Assembly: GCA_910586215.1 (NCBI GenBank)
Contig: CAJUGH010000010.1
Location: 1-64,000, forward strand
From: an uncultured Acetatifactor sp.
Lineage (GTDB): Bacteria; Bacillota; Clostridia; Lachnospirales; Lachnospiraceae
Direction: 5' to 3'
DNA length: 64,000 bases
Positions within the stretch are counted from its first letter, which is position 1, and each line of letters opens with the position of its first letter. The notes beneath the pieces were generated by a model, which saw only the letters and a program-made list of their open reading frames with translations, was not told the DNA's origin and made no database searches. Below, piece by piece: positions 53,561-61,716 of the stretch. The translations under genes and the position numbers were made by a program.

Positions 53561-54847
53561 ATGCAGTTTGAGCAGGATGAAAAGAGGAGATTGTGGCGGT
53601 ATGTGACGGTGGGATTCCTGGTGCTGGCACTGGGTATCCTGTTTTTCTTTTTCCTGTTCCGCCTGCAGGAGATCGGGGACTGGATCCGGCGTATGAGGGC
53701 CATCCTGGTGCCCTTTATCTATGGGGGTGTCATGGCCTATATGCTGCGGATGCCCTGCAATTTCCTGGAAAAGCATTTGAAGAAGCGTATCTTCAGGAAA
53801 AGGCAGAAGCTGGCAGAGACCGTTTCCATTGTGGCAAGCCTGGCGGGGGTGTTCCTGCTGCTGTACCTGCTGGTGAACCTGGTGGCGCCCCAGTTGTTCT
53901 CCAGCATCTCTTCCATTGCGGTGATGATTCCCGGTGCGGTGGAGGATGCATCCAAGTGGCTGGAGGCGAAGCTGGCAGATGATCCGGTGCTGGAGAATTA
54001 TGTGCTCACAGCCATGGAGGGGATCGGTCAGAAGTTCCAGGCCTGGGCCACGAAAGACTTGCTTCCCATGCTGGAGGGCATGGTAGGTGGCTTTGCCAGC
54101 ACGGTGTCTTCCGTGGTGGCCATGCTAGCCAACCTGCTGATCGGTATGGTGGTCTGCATCTACACCCTGGCCTCCCGGAAAACCTTCGCCAGGCAGGCGA
54201 AGGCGGTGGTATACAGCATCTGTAAGCCCAAGTGGGCAGATGCCATTCTGGCCGAGGTGGACTATGCGGACAGGATGTTCGTGGGATTTTTCAGCGGCAA
54301 GATATTGGACAGTGCCATCATCGGGGTGCTGTGCTATCTCTTCTCCCTTGTCCTTGGCTTCCCCAATGCCATGCTGGTCAGTGTGATTGTGGGTGTGACC
54401 AATGTGATTCCCTATTTCGGGCCATACATAGGAGCGGTTCCCTCTGCACTGCTGATCCTGATGGTGGATCCAGTGAAATGTGTGTGGTTCGTGGTGTTCA
54501 TCATTATCCTGCAGCAGTTTGACGGGAACATCTTAGGACCCAGGCTGCTGGCAGGCAGCACCGGGCTGTCCGGCTTCTGGGTGCTGTTCGCGGTGACGGT
54601 GTTCGGAGGACTGTTCGGATTCGTAGGGATCCTCACCGGGGTGCCGGTGTTCGCGGTGATCTATGATCTGGTCCGCAAGCTGGTGGTTCACGGGCTGAAA
54701 CGCAATGGGAAGCTGGAAGTATTGCTGGAAGAGGCACCGGACTGCGGGGAGAGTGCAAAAAAGGAGGCACAGGGGGACCGCAATTCCGGGCAGGATAAGG
54801 CGGGAAAGAAGAGACCTGGCCGAAGCAGGAAGGGAAAAACAGAATAG
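53561..54847 (+). CDS. AI-2E family transporter
   Basis: 428 residues with about eight membrane helices, in the order typical of PF01594: two N-terminal helices, an amphipathic segment, then a C-terminal cluster with TNVIPYFGPYIGAVPSALLILM and QQFDGNILGPRLLAGSTGLSGFWVLFAV. The family includes exporters of autoinducer 2 and Na+/H+ antiporters, so the substrate is open. The last 45 residues are a hydrophilic Lys/Arg-rich tail. AAGGGG lies about 9 nt before the ATG. It is apparently transcribed from its own promoter. Confidence 0.9.
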   Translation: MQFEQDEKRRLWRYVTVGFLVLALGILFFFFLFRLQEIGDWIRRMRAILVPFIYGGVMAYMLRMPCNFLEKHLKKRIFRKRQKLAETVSIVASLAGVFLLLYLLVNLVAPQLFSSISSIAVMIPGAVEDASKWLEAKLADDPVLENYVLTAMEGIGQKFQAWATKDLLPMLEGMVGGFASTVSSVVAMLANLLIGMVVCIYTLASRKTFARQAKAVVYSICKPKWADAILAEVDYADRMFVGFFSGKILDSAIIGVLCYLFSLVLGFPNAMLVSVIVGVTNVIPYFGPYIGAVPSALLILMVDPVKCVWFVVFIIILQQFDGNILGPRLLAGSTGLSGFWVLFAVTVFGGLFGFVGILTGVPVFAVIYDLVRKLVVHGLKRNGKLEVLLEEAPDCGESAKKEAQGDRNSGQDKAGKKRPGRSRKGKTE

Positions 54848-54866
54848 ACAGAGTATCAGAAAATGC

Positions 54867-54897
54867 TTGACCTTGACGTTAGGTCAAGCATTATTAT
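54867..54897 (+). promoter_or_regulatory. MerR-type promoter with 19-bp spacer and internal dyad
   Basis: TTGACC (54867-54872), 19-bp spacer, TATTAT (54892-54897). The dyad TGCTTGACC (54864-54872) and GGTCAAGCA (54882-54890) covers the -35 and the spacer. A 19-bp spacer with an overlapping dyad is the hallmark of promoters activated by MerR proteins through DNA distortion. It lies 75 nt before a merR-type gene. The hairpin could also help terminate the AI-2E gene. Confidence 0.8.
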
Positions 54898-54971
54898 TTA
54901 GGAGGAAAGCCGTTTTAGGAGAAGGGAATACCAGATCTGAGATCCCAGGGAAAAGACAAAGGAGGCAGAGC

Positions 54972-56141
54972 ATGGAACAGGAAAGATTCACAGTAGGAGA
55001 ACTGGCGGCCCTGGCCGGGGTGTCTGCCAGAACCATACGGTTCTACGGCAAGAAGGGACTGCTATGTCCTGTGGCATATTCCGATAACCAGTACCGCCAG
55101 TATGACAAGTCTTCCCTTTTGCAATTACAGCAGATCCTCATATTGAAATATATCGGTTTCTCCCTGGAAGAAATCGTACAGATCTTTCAAGGCCAGAGGG
55201 AAATGTCCCTGTCAGAACTGCTGGCAGAACAGAAGAGGATGCTGCTGGAGAAGAGGGAACAACTGGACCAGGTAATCTCCGTAGTGGAGAAAACACAGGA
55301 ATATGGCAGCAGGGATGAACTGAAACTGCCGCAGCTTTCAGAACTGGTGAAGCTGGTGGTGGGCAATCAGAGTGCAAACAAGTCATTCGGATATTATGAA
55401 AAATACGGCACAAAGCAGCAGGACTGGTATCCCTGGCTGTATAGGCAGCTGCATGTCCGGGAGGGGGAGAGGGTACTGGATGTGGGGGGAGGCTATGGCC
55501 TGGTCTGGAGAAGAAGTTTTTTCCGGATCCCACCGGGTGTACAGATCGTGGTGATGGAGAAAGCCAGGGATCAGATTGACCTATTGCAGGGATTCGTGAA
55601 GGAGAACAAGAAATTCTTGAAAAAGGGTACATCTTTTTCCTTTGAACAGGTGGATATCAATCAGGTGGACTATGGCACGGAGGCTTATGACTGTCTGGTC
55701 CTGCTGCATATGTGGCCTTATATTGGGGACCGGGCAGTATTCCTGGATAAGGCATTCCGGGCGCTGAAGCCCTGGGGACGCATATGTGCCAACATGAACT
55801 GGCGGGATTACGTGGTGGGCCTGGAAGGCCTGCTGAGAGGTTTTTCCCGGGAACTGGACATCCGCTTCCAGTGTGAAAAACGACAGGAACTGATGCGGGA
55901 GATAGAAAGGGAATTCAAGGCGCATTTTCCCCATACACACGACAGGATATATGAAAATGAACTGCGTATCAGTGACAGTGGCGATCTGTACCGTTTCCTT
56001 TTGGACAGGGGGGAGGTGGGAAGACAGATTGCCGGAATGGGACGGGAATTTGCCAGGTACCTGGATGCCTATCTGAAAAGAGAAGGGGAAGTCGTCATTC
56101 CTTCCTATGCCAGGCTGATGACAGGGGAAAAAGGAAAATGA
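54972..56141 (+). CDS. MerR regulator fused to a SAM-dependent methyltransferase domain
   Basis: 389 residues. N-terminal MerR helix-turn-helix (4-72): FTVGELAALAGVSARTIRFY and a KYIGFSLEEIVQIF helix; dimerisation coiled coil (75-115); class I methyltransferase (about 140-300) with motif I RVLDVGGGYGLVWRR, an acidic VVMEKARDQI and a later VLLHMWPYIGD; a C-terminal helical region. AAAGGAGG precedes ATG 54972; the frame is open far upstream, overlapping the AI-2E gene, but without a start signal. It is followed immediately by ABC exporter genes. Effector sensing by the methyltransferase-like domain, or true methylation of a compound, are both possible. Confidence 0.85.
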   Translation: MEQERFTVGELAALAGVSARTIRFYGKKGLLCPVAYSDNQYRQYDKSSLLQLQQILILKYIGFSLEEIVQIFQGQREMSLSELLAEQKRMLLEKREQLDQVISVVEKTQEYGSRDELKLPQLSELVKLVVGNQSANKSFGYYEKYGTKQQDWYPWLYRQLHVREGERVLDVGGGYGLVWRRSFFRIPPGVQIVVMEKARDQIDLLQGFVKENKKFLKKGTSFSFEQVDINQVDYGTEAYDCLVLLHMWPYIGDRAVFLDKAFRALKPWGRICANMNWRDYVVGLEGLLRGFSRELDIRFQCEKRQELMREIEREFKAHFPHTHDRIYENELRISDSGDLYRFLLDRGEVGRQIAGMGREFARYLDAYLKREGEVVIPSYARLMTGEKGK

Positions 56142-56142
56142 G

Positions 56143-57705
56143 ATGAAAGAGAAAAAGAATGGGACATTAGGAAGGTACGGAAAGCGTATTTTTGACACCA
56201 CAAAAGGATACCGGCTTCTTCTGGTGGCGCTATTTGGCAGCGTGCTGTCTGCCACGGTGACAGGCGCTTTGTTCCCCTATGCCATAGGGAAGATCGTGGA
56301 CCAGATTTTCTATGAACGGCAGATGAAGGGATTTCTGTTTTGCTTTTTCACCTATGCCGGACTCTATTTCCTCAACCAGTGTTCTCATGGGCTTCTGAAC
56401 TATCTGTGGGCCCATCTGGAAGTTACCTATGTGGTGAGTATCCGGAAACGGTGTTTCCGGCATCTGTTAAAGCTGAAGGCAGGTATCTGGACTGCTATCA
56501 AAAGCGGGGACGTGATGAGACGCATCCAGGAAGATGCGGAAATGTATCTGGAGTTTATCCACCGCAGCCTGTTCTACGTGCTGGCCAATGTGGTACAACT
56601 GGCCCTGGCAATAGGGTACCTGCTTCGCACGGATATCCTGCTGGGATCCGTTGCAGCGTTGATGATGTTTGCCATGGCTTACAGTGTCCGCTATTTTACT
56701 GCCAGACTAAAAGAGAGATACCAGAAGATCCGGACAGAGAAAGGGCTTGTGGATGCATGGGTCCTGGAGATGATGACAGGCATCGCCCAGTGGAAGATAT
56801 TGAATGCATATGGGAAGGTGGGGAGGGATTACAGGACCAGGCAGGGGAAGGTCATACAGGAAGAGGTGGATACAGGATATCTTGCCTTACGGTCAGAGTA
56901 CGTGAACCAGGCGCTGACCTTGTTAGGACAGCTTGTCATCTATTGTATTGCTGCATCCTGTATCAGGCAAAATACCATGACAGTGGGACAGTTTGTCACC
57001 TGCGCCGCCTATTTTTCCACTTGTGCCGCTTACTATAATGCACTGTGCAACAAGATAACCAGTATCAGTTCCAATCTGGCTGGAATCAGCCGTGTGGAAG
57101 AATTCCTGTCCTGGGAGGAGGAACAGGACCTGCCGGGGGCTGCTCCCTTGCAGATTGCCAGGGGCTGTATCCGTTTTGAGGATGTGTCTTTTGGATATGG
57201 AGGGGAGAGGGTCTTAAAGCATCTGGACATAGAAATCGGTGCAGGGGAGAAGGTGGCTTTCATCGGAAAAAGCGGGGAGGGGAAAAGCACGCTGCTGCAG
57301 TTGCTGGAACGGTTCTATGAGCCGGATACAGGCCGGATCCTTATGGATGGAAGGGAACTGGATGCTTATACCTTATCCAGTCTCCGGAGGCAGGTTGCAA
57401 TGGTGCAGCAGGATAACGGATTGTTCCAGGGAAGCCTGCGCAGGAATATTATTTTCTCAGACGACAGTTCGAAGGACGGCAGGGTATGGGAGATCCTGGA
57501 AGGCCTGCGGCTAAAGGAAAGTGCAGCCTGGAGATCCACAGGGGGGAGACCATTGCCATCCTGGGGGAAAGTGGCTGTGGCAAGAGCACACTGCTCAAGC
57601 TCATGGCGGGATACCTGGTTCCTGCCAGGGGGGAGATCAAGTGGAACGGATGTCCCATGGACCAGATGGACAGGTCAGCCATCTATGGGAAGGTTGGCTT
57701 CCTGA
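56143..57705 (+). pseudogene. ABC exporter, nucleotide-binding domain truncated by a deletion
   Basis: Starts 1 nt after the MerR-methyltransferase stop. A six-helix exporter membrane domain (about 20-310) is intact; the ATPase domain begins RFEDVSFGYGGERVLKH with Walker A GKSGEGKST and Q loop MVQQDNGLFQGS. Homology stops near nt 57520, before the LSGGQ signature and Walker B; the remaining codons to 57705 are read out of frame through a second ATPase domain. The product cannot hydrolyse ATP on its own. Confidence 0.8.
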
Positions 57706-58097
57706 TGCAGGAATCCAGTCTGTTCCATCTGTCGATCCGGGAAAACCTTATGTTCGGCCGGGAAGATGCCACGGAAGCGGAAATGGTGGAAGCCTGTACC
57801 AGGGCCAGGATCATGGATTTTATACGGGAATTGCCGGAAGGCCTGGACACCTTGATCGGGGAAAATGGGATCCGTCTCTCTGGCGGACAGCGGCAGAGGC
57901 TTATGATCGCCAGGCTGTTTTTGCAGGATCCGGAAGTGATTGTCTTTGACGAGGCGACTTCCGCGCTGGACTATCTAAATGAAGGTGAGATCCTGGAGAT
58001 GCTGTTCCAGAATGCAGGGGACAAGACGTTCCTTATGGTGACCCATAGGAGGAATTCCTTTGCAGGATGCGGAAAAGTAGTAACCTTTGAACTGTGA
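57486..58097 (+). pseudogene. orphaned ATPase domain of a second ABC exporter
   Basis: From about 57520 a second, different ATPase domain begins mid-fold: CSLEIHRGETIAILGESGCGKSTLL, then LSGGQRQRLMIARLFLQDPEVIVFDEATSALD and a late THRRNS. Its membrane domain is missing. The frame has an ATG at 57486 but no ribosome binding site and lies in a different frame from the upstream gene. Best explained as the end of a second half-transporter joined to the first by deletion. Confidence 0.8.
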
Positions 58098-58125
58098 TGG
58101 GTGCGGAGATGATCTGAAAGTAGGC

Positions 58126-58184
58126 TTGACAAATATATCGGAGAATGATATATTTTTTGTAAAATATATCGTTCTCCGATATAT
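58126..58184 (+). promoter_or_regulatory. PadR operon promoter with twin operators
   Basis: TTGACA (58126-58131), 17-bp spacer, TATATT (58149-58154). Operator 1 ATATATCG-N5-TGATATAT (58133-58153) fills the spacer and -10; operator 2 ATATATCG-N5-CGATATAT (58164-58184) lies at and after the start site. Centres are 31 bp apart, and the two form one long inverted repeat with a single mismatch. Confidence 0.85.
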
Positions 58185-58270
58185 TATGCGACGGTACAGG
58201 GCGACAGACCCGCCACAGACAATGCTGCGAAGTCAACCTGGCGGATGTGGCCTGTTGTCCTTGGGAAAAA

Positions 58271-58330
58271 TTTCCACCTGTGCTAATCCAACGCCCCGTG
58301 GTCATTGGATCGCAGCCACACAGGTGGAAA
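58271..58330 (+). other. stem-loop in the padR leader
   Basis: Perfect 12-bp stem TTTCCACCTGTG (58271-58282) with CACAGGTGGAAA (58319-58330), with an inner AATCCA/TGGAT pair. It lies in the leader of about 200 nt between promoter and gene, without a T-run. Confidence 0.65.
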
Positions 58331-58364
58331 CATGTTCGGGTAAGATGGAGAGGAGCAGAAGTAT

Positions 58365-58685
58365 ATGGAGAGAAATATGCCGCTGACAGAGGCGCTTTTT
58401 TACATTCTGCTGTCGGTGAGGAAGCCCAATCACGGCTATGGCATCATTCAGGAGGTGGAGAAGCTGACAGGAGGACGTGTGGTGCTGGGGCCGGGGACAC
58501 TCTATGGTGCCATCCAGGCCATGACAGCAAAAGGCTGGATTGATATCTATAGTGAGGAGAAGACATCCAGAAGGAAGAAAGAGTATCTGATCACGGACCT
58601 GGGCCGGGAGGTCTTCAGGGCAGAGAGGAAGAGACTGGAAGAGATGCTAGGGAATGCGGGACTGATGGAAGAGGAGAGAGCATGA
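58365..58685 (+). CDS. PadR family transcriptional repressor
   Basis: 106 residues, standard PadR-s length. Winged helix: LTEALFYILLSVRKPNHGYGIIQEVEKLTGGRV then LGPGTLYGAIQAMTAKGWIDIY and RRKKEYLITDLGREV. AGGAG is about 9 nt before the ATG. It overlaps the DUF2812 gene by 4 nt (ATGA), the usual pairing. Two palindromes over its own promoter suggest autorepression. Confidence 0.93.
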   Translation: MERNMPLTEALFYILLSVRKPNHGYGIIQEVEKLTGGRVVLGPGTLYGAIQAMTAKGWIDIYSEEKTSRRKKEYLITDLGREVFRAERKRLEEMLGNAGLMEEERA

Positions 58686-59401
58686 GAGTATTTAAAATGA
58701 TGCTGGACAAGGACAAGGAGACGGCCTGGCTGAACGAGATGGCAGACAAGGGTCATGCCATGACGGGTTTCTGCGCAGGGTTCTACTATTTCGAAGATTG
58801 CCAGCCGGGGGAATACCTGTACCAGGTGGATTTTACCGATGGGTTGTTTCGGGTCAGCCAGGACTACAGGCAGTTTATGACAGAGATGGGAGTGGAGGTC
58901 GTAGCCCTATGGGGTTTCTGGGTGGTCCTGCGCAGAAAGGCAGCAGAGGGGGAATTCACTCTTTATACGGATGTGGAAACCATGATAGAACATTACAGGA
59001 AGATCCGAAGAATGTTCAAGGTGGTGGCGGTGGTGGAGATGCTCTGCCTAATCATGGAGATCTATGGGGCCTATGCGGGGAGCAAGGCAGCCATCGGGGG
59101 AATGCTGGTCATCGGGATCATGACCTGGGCCGTGATCCGGCAGGCCATTAGGACCAACGACATCCTGGACGAACTATATGCAAGACAGGGCAGGGTGCCG
59201 GAGGGTAATGGGTGCCGGAGCAGGAAGGTACCTGTGGTGCTGGCAGCCATGCTGCTTTTGAATGGAATAGCATTTCTCTGTCGCGATCTGCCAGAGCCGG
59301 GGCCTGTCATAGGCCGTGGGCTTCATGTCCTGGCCATTATCCTGATGGCGCTGTGTGTATGGCAGTGCTTCCGGGGACGGGGGGATGATCTGGAAGGATG
59401 A
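58682..59401 (+). CDS. DUF2812 domain membrane protein
   Basis: 239 residues. DUF2812 (about 1-105) starts FKMMLDKDKETAWLNEMADKGHAMTGFCAGFYYFE; then four membrane helices (about 115-135, 138-155, 180-197, 205-225). Proteins of this kind nearly always sit beside padR genes in Firmicutes, as here (4-nt overlap); their role is not known, though a part in envelope stress or drug response has been suggested by context. Co-regulated with PadR. Confidence 0.88.
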   Translation: MRVFKMMLDKDKETAWLNEMADKGHAMTGFCAGFYYFEDCQPGEYLYQVDFTDGLFRVSQDYRQFMTEMGVEVVALWGFWVVLRRKAAEGEFTLYTDVETMIEHYRKIRRMFKVVAVVEMLCLIMEIYGAYAGSKAAIGGMLVIGIMTWAVIRQAIRTNDILDELYARQGRVPEGNGCRSRKVPVVLAAMLLLNGIAFLCRDLPEPGPVIGRGLHVLAIILMALCVWQCFRGRGDDLEG

Positions 59402-59405
59402 CCAT

Positions 59406-59439
59406 GTTGCTTTGGACGGCAATGCCGTAAAAAGGAATG
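59406..59439. repeat. dispersed palindrome, degenerate copy
   Basis: GTTGCTTTGGACGGCAATGC, then CGTAAAAAGGAATG, aligns with the copy at 53394 along its whole length, including the preceding CAT. Core ACGGC-N3-GCCGT pairs; outer arms are decayed. Confidence 0.65.
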
Positions 59440-59564
59440 ATTTCAACGGTGGTAATCTTAAAAAAGAGATGACAAATCTATTAATCTATGTTACCATGGG
59501 CGTACCGGCAATACCGGTAATACCAGTCGAAACCGTATATGGAAAACAGAAGGAGGGACAGACA

Positions 59565-60728
59565 ATGGGAGAGGAACAGCTGGCACTGACTCATGTGGGG
59601 GAGCACCAGGGGGATTACCTGAATGCGGTGACACCTCCGGTTTTTTTGACTTCCCTGCATATTTTTGACAGTATGGAAGAGTATCGAAACCATAAGGAGA
59701 CAGGGGCCTATGTGTATGGCAGGGAAGGCAATCCCACCGTGGAGATCCTGGAACAGAAGGTGGCGGCCCTGGAGCGGGGCACCAGGGCTGTGGCTTTTTC
59801 CAGTGGCATGGCGGCATTCTCGGCAGCGATGCTGGCAGTGTGTAAGGCAGGCAGCCACATCATCTGTATGCGGGATGTGTATATGCCGGTGAAAGGGATC
59901 CTGAATGGATATTTTATTCCCAGGATGGGTATGTCCGTGTCCTACTGGGATGGCAGAAGCCTGGAGGAACTGGAATCCCTAATCCGTGGAAACACGGCCA
60001 TGATCCTGCTGGAAAGTCCCGCTACCTTTGTCTTCTCCGTGGTGGATATTGCAGGTGTGGCACAGATTGCCAGGGCACACGGGATCCGGACCTATATCGA
60101 CAATACATACTGTACCCCTCTGTACCAGAAACCCCTGGACATGGGCATTGACATTGTCATGCACACCATGTCCAAATATATCGGCGGCCACAGTGACATC
60201 ATTGGCGGGATCCTGGCGGTGAAGGATGAGGTCCTGGGCCAGGCGCTGTATGAACAGATTAGACCCTGGTTCGGCGGGATCCTGGGACCTATGGAGGCAT
60301 GGCTTGCCATCCGGGGCCTTCGCACCTTGAACCTGCGGGTGGAAAAGCACCAGGAGACAGCCATGGCGGTGGCAGCTTTCCTGGAGAACCACCCCAGGGT
60401 GGAAAAAGTGTATTATACCGGGCTGGATTCCCATCCCCAGGCGGCCTTGATTAAAAGGCAGCAGACAGGGCACACCGGGCTGATGAGCTTTGTGATCCAG
60501 GGAAGGCCGGACCAGGCCATGCAGGTGGTGGACAAGTTGAAGGTTTTCGAGATCGGCTGTTCCTGGGGAGGCTTCGAGAGCCTGGCCCTGTGCCCGCTCA
60601 CAGGTGCCACCCAGGAGGAACTGGATTTCCTGCAGTTGCGGGAGAAGGACCGGGGACTGATCCGGATCCACTGTGGCCTGGAAGGGGCAGATGTATTGCT
60701 GGAGGACCTGGAACAGGCACTGGGGTAA
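59565..60728 (+). CDS. PLP-dependent Cys/Met metabolism enzyme (methionine gamma-lyase type)
   Basis: 387 residues of the Cys/Met metabolism PLP family. Seen: TPPVFLTSLHIF, YVYGREGNPTVEILEQKVAALE (PLP phosphate-binding Tyr/Arg and NPT), AFSSGMAAFSAA, IDNTYCTPLYQKPLDMGIDI, the Schiff-base Lys in HTMSKYIGGHSD, and RIHCGLEGADVLLEDLEQAL. Members cleave or form C-S bonds (methionine gamma-lyase, cystathionine lyases); which one is unclear. AGGAGGG lies 7 nt before ATG 59565. A GntR regulator gene follows, a likely controller. Confidence 0.88.
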   Translation: MGEEQLALTHVGEHQGDYLNAVTPPVFLTSLHIFDSMEEYRNHKETGAYVYGREGNPTVEILEQKVAALERGTRAVAFSSGMAAFSAAMLAVCKAGSHIICMRDVYMPVKGILNGYFIPRMGMSVSYWDGRSLEELESLIRGNTAMILLESPATFVFSVVDIAGVAQIARAHGIRTYIDNTYCTPLYQKPLDMGIDIVMHTMSKYIGGHSDIIGGILAVKDEVLGQALYEQIRPWFGGILGPMEAWLAIRGLRTLNLRVEKHQETAMAVAAFLENHPRVEKVYYTGLDSHPQAALIKRQQTGHTGLMSFVIQGRPDQAMQVVDKLKVFEIGCSWGGFESLALCPLTGATQEELDFLQLREKDRGLIRIHCGLEGADVLLEDLEQALG

Positions 60729-60857
60729 AGCTTGTCAGGCCGATTTTAGGCGGAAGGCAATAACAGCAGGAAAAGGGAGGGCAGAGGGAAAGGCCGGGAA
60801 CAAGGAAGGCCAGGAACAGGGAAGGGCGGGAAGCGTGGGAAAGAGAGGGAATGAGGG

Positions 60858-61553
60858 ATGACAGGCGAGAAGAAGGCTCCCCTTTATGCGAAGATGTCGG
60901 ACAGGATCTGCCGCTATATAGAGGAGAAAGGGCTTCGTCCAGGAGACAGGCTGCCAGGGGAGAGATCCCTGGCAGCCTTGTGGGGGGTGGGAAGGCCTTC
61001 TGTACGGGAGGCTATCCGGGAACTGGAATACAGGGGAATCCTGCAGTCAAAGGTGGGAAAGGGCACCTATGTGGCTGATCCGGAGGAAGGCAGGGAACTG
61101 CGGATCCGACTGGTATCCCGGAATTTTCTGGAATTGTTTGAGATCAAGACAGCCCTGGAGCGTTACTGCCTGGAAAGAATCGTGCCCAGGATAGAGGACC
61201 AGCAGATAGGACACTTAGAGGCCCTGGCAGGAAGGATGATGGCCCTGGCAGGGGAAGGCATCATGCCGGAGGAACTGGACCTGGAATTCCATGACTACCT
61301 GCTCCTGTGCTATGGTAACCAGGAACTGCACCGTATGGTGATGCACATGATTGCAATGTATCAGTCCATGACAGAGGAGATGCAGGAGTATCTGGACGGG
61401 CTAAAGTATGATTATCTGGCAGTCCTGCTGGCGACGATTCCCTGCCACCAGGACATGGTGTGCAGGATGCGGGAGAGGGACGTGGCAGGTGTCCTTGCGG
61501 CTTATGACAAGATTACGGAAGGGGATCTGAAAATATACAGGAGGTTTCCATAG
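60858..61553 (+). CDS. GntR family regulator, FadR/FCD subgroup
   Basis: 231 residues. N-terminal winged helix (8-75): PLYAKMSDRICRYIEEKGLRPGDRLPGERSLAALWGVGRPSVREAIRELEYRGIL with the wing KVGKGTYV. C-terminal FCD helical ligand domain (about 95-228) with FLELFEIKTALERYCLE and the metal or acid-binding EFHDYLL. GAATGAGGG precedes the ATG. It lies 130 nt after the PLP enzyme gene in the same direction and probably responds to a small acid. Confidence 0.92.
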   Translation: MTGEKKAPLYAKMSDRICRYIEEKGLRPGDRLPGERSLAALWGVGRPSVREAIRELEYRGILQSKVGKGTYVADPEEGRELRIRLVSRNFLELFEIKTALERYCLERIVPRIEDQQIGHLEALAGRMMALAGEGIMPEELDLEFHDYLLLCYGNQELHRMVMHMIAMYQSMTEEMQEYLDGLKYDYLAVLLATIPCHQDMVCRMRERDVAGVLAAYDKITEGDLKIYRRFP

Positions 61554-61572
61554 GGACGGGGAGTGTGCCTCT

Positions 61573-61599
61573 GTTGCTGTGAACGGAGTGAACAGTAAC
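61573..61599. repeat. dispersed palindrome, short copy
   Basis: GTTGCTGT (61573-61580) pairs, with one G-T, with ACAGTAAC (61592-61599); the right arm GTGAACAGTAAC is identical to the arm at 13308. Confidence 0.65.
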
Positions 61600-61716
61600 G
61601 AAGATGGAAAACTGGAAACAGAACATTTGCATGGAAGGGCGGTTTGGTGTACAATAGAAATAGAGAAAGAGCAATGCAAAGTCATGACGGGAAGTTTGTA
61701 TGGAAGGAGAAACGGG

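Noticed and set aside
53561..54847. Reading the AI-2E family gene as a quorum-sensing exporter
   Set aside because: The family covers several transport activities and no signal synthase or receptor is nearby.
54864..54890. The dyad before the MerR-type gene as a plain terminator of the AI-2E gene
   Set aside because: The T-run is broken by A residues, while the 19-bp spacer between TTGACC and TATTAT fits a MerR promoter; a secondary terminator role is not excluded.
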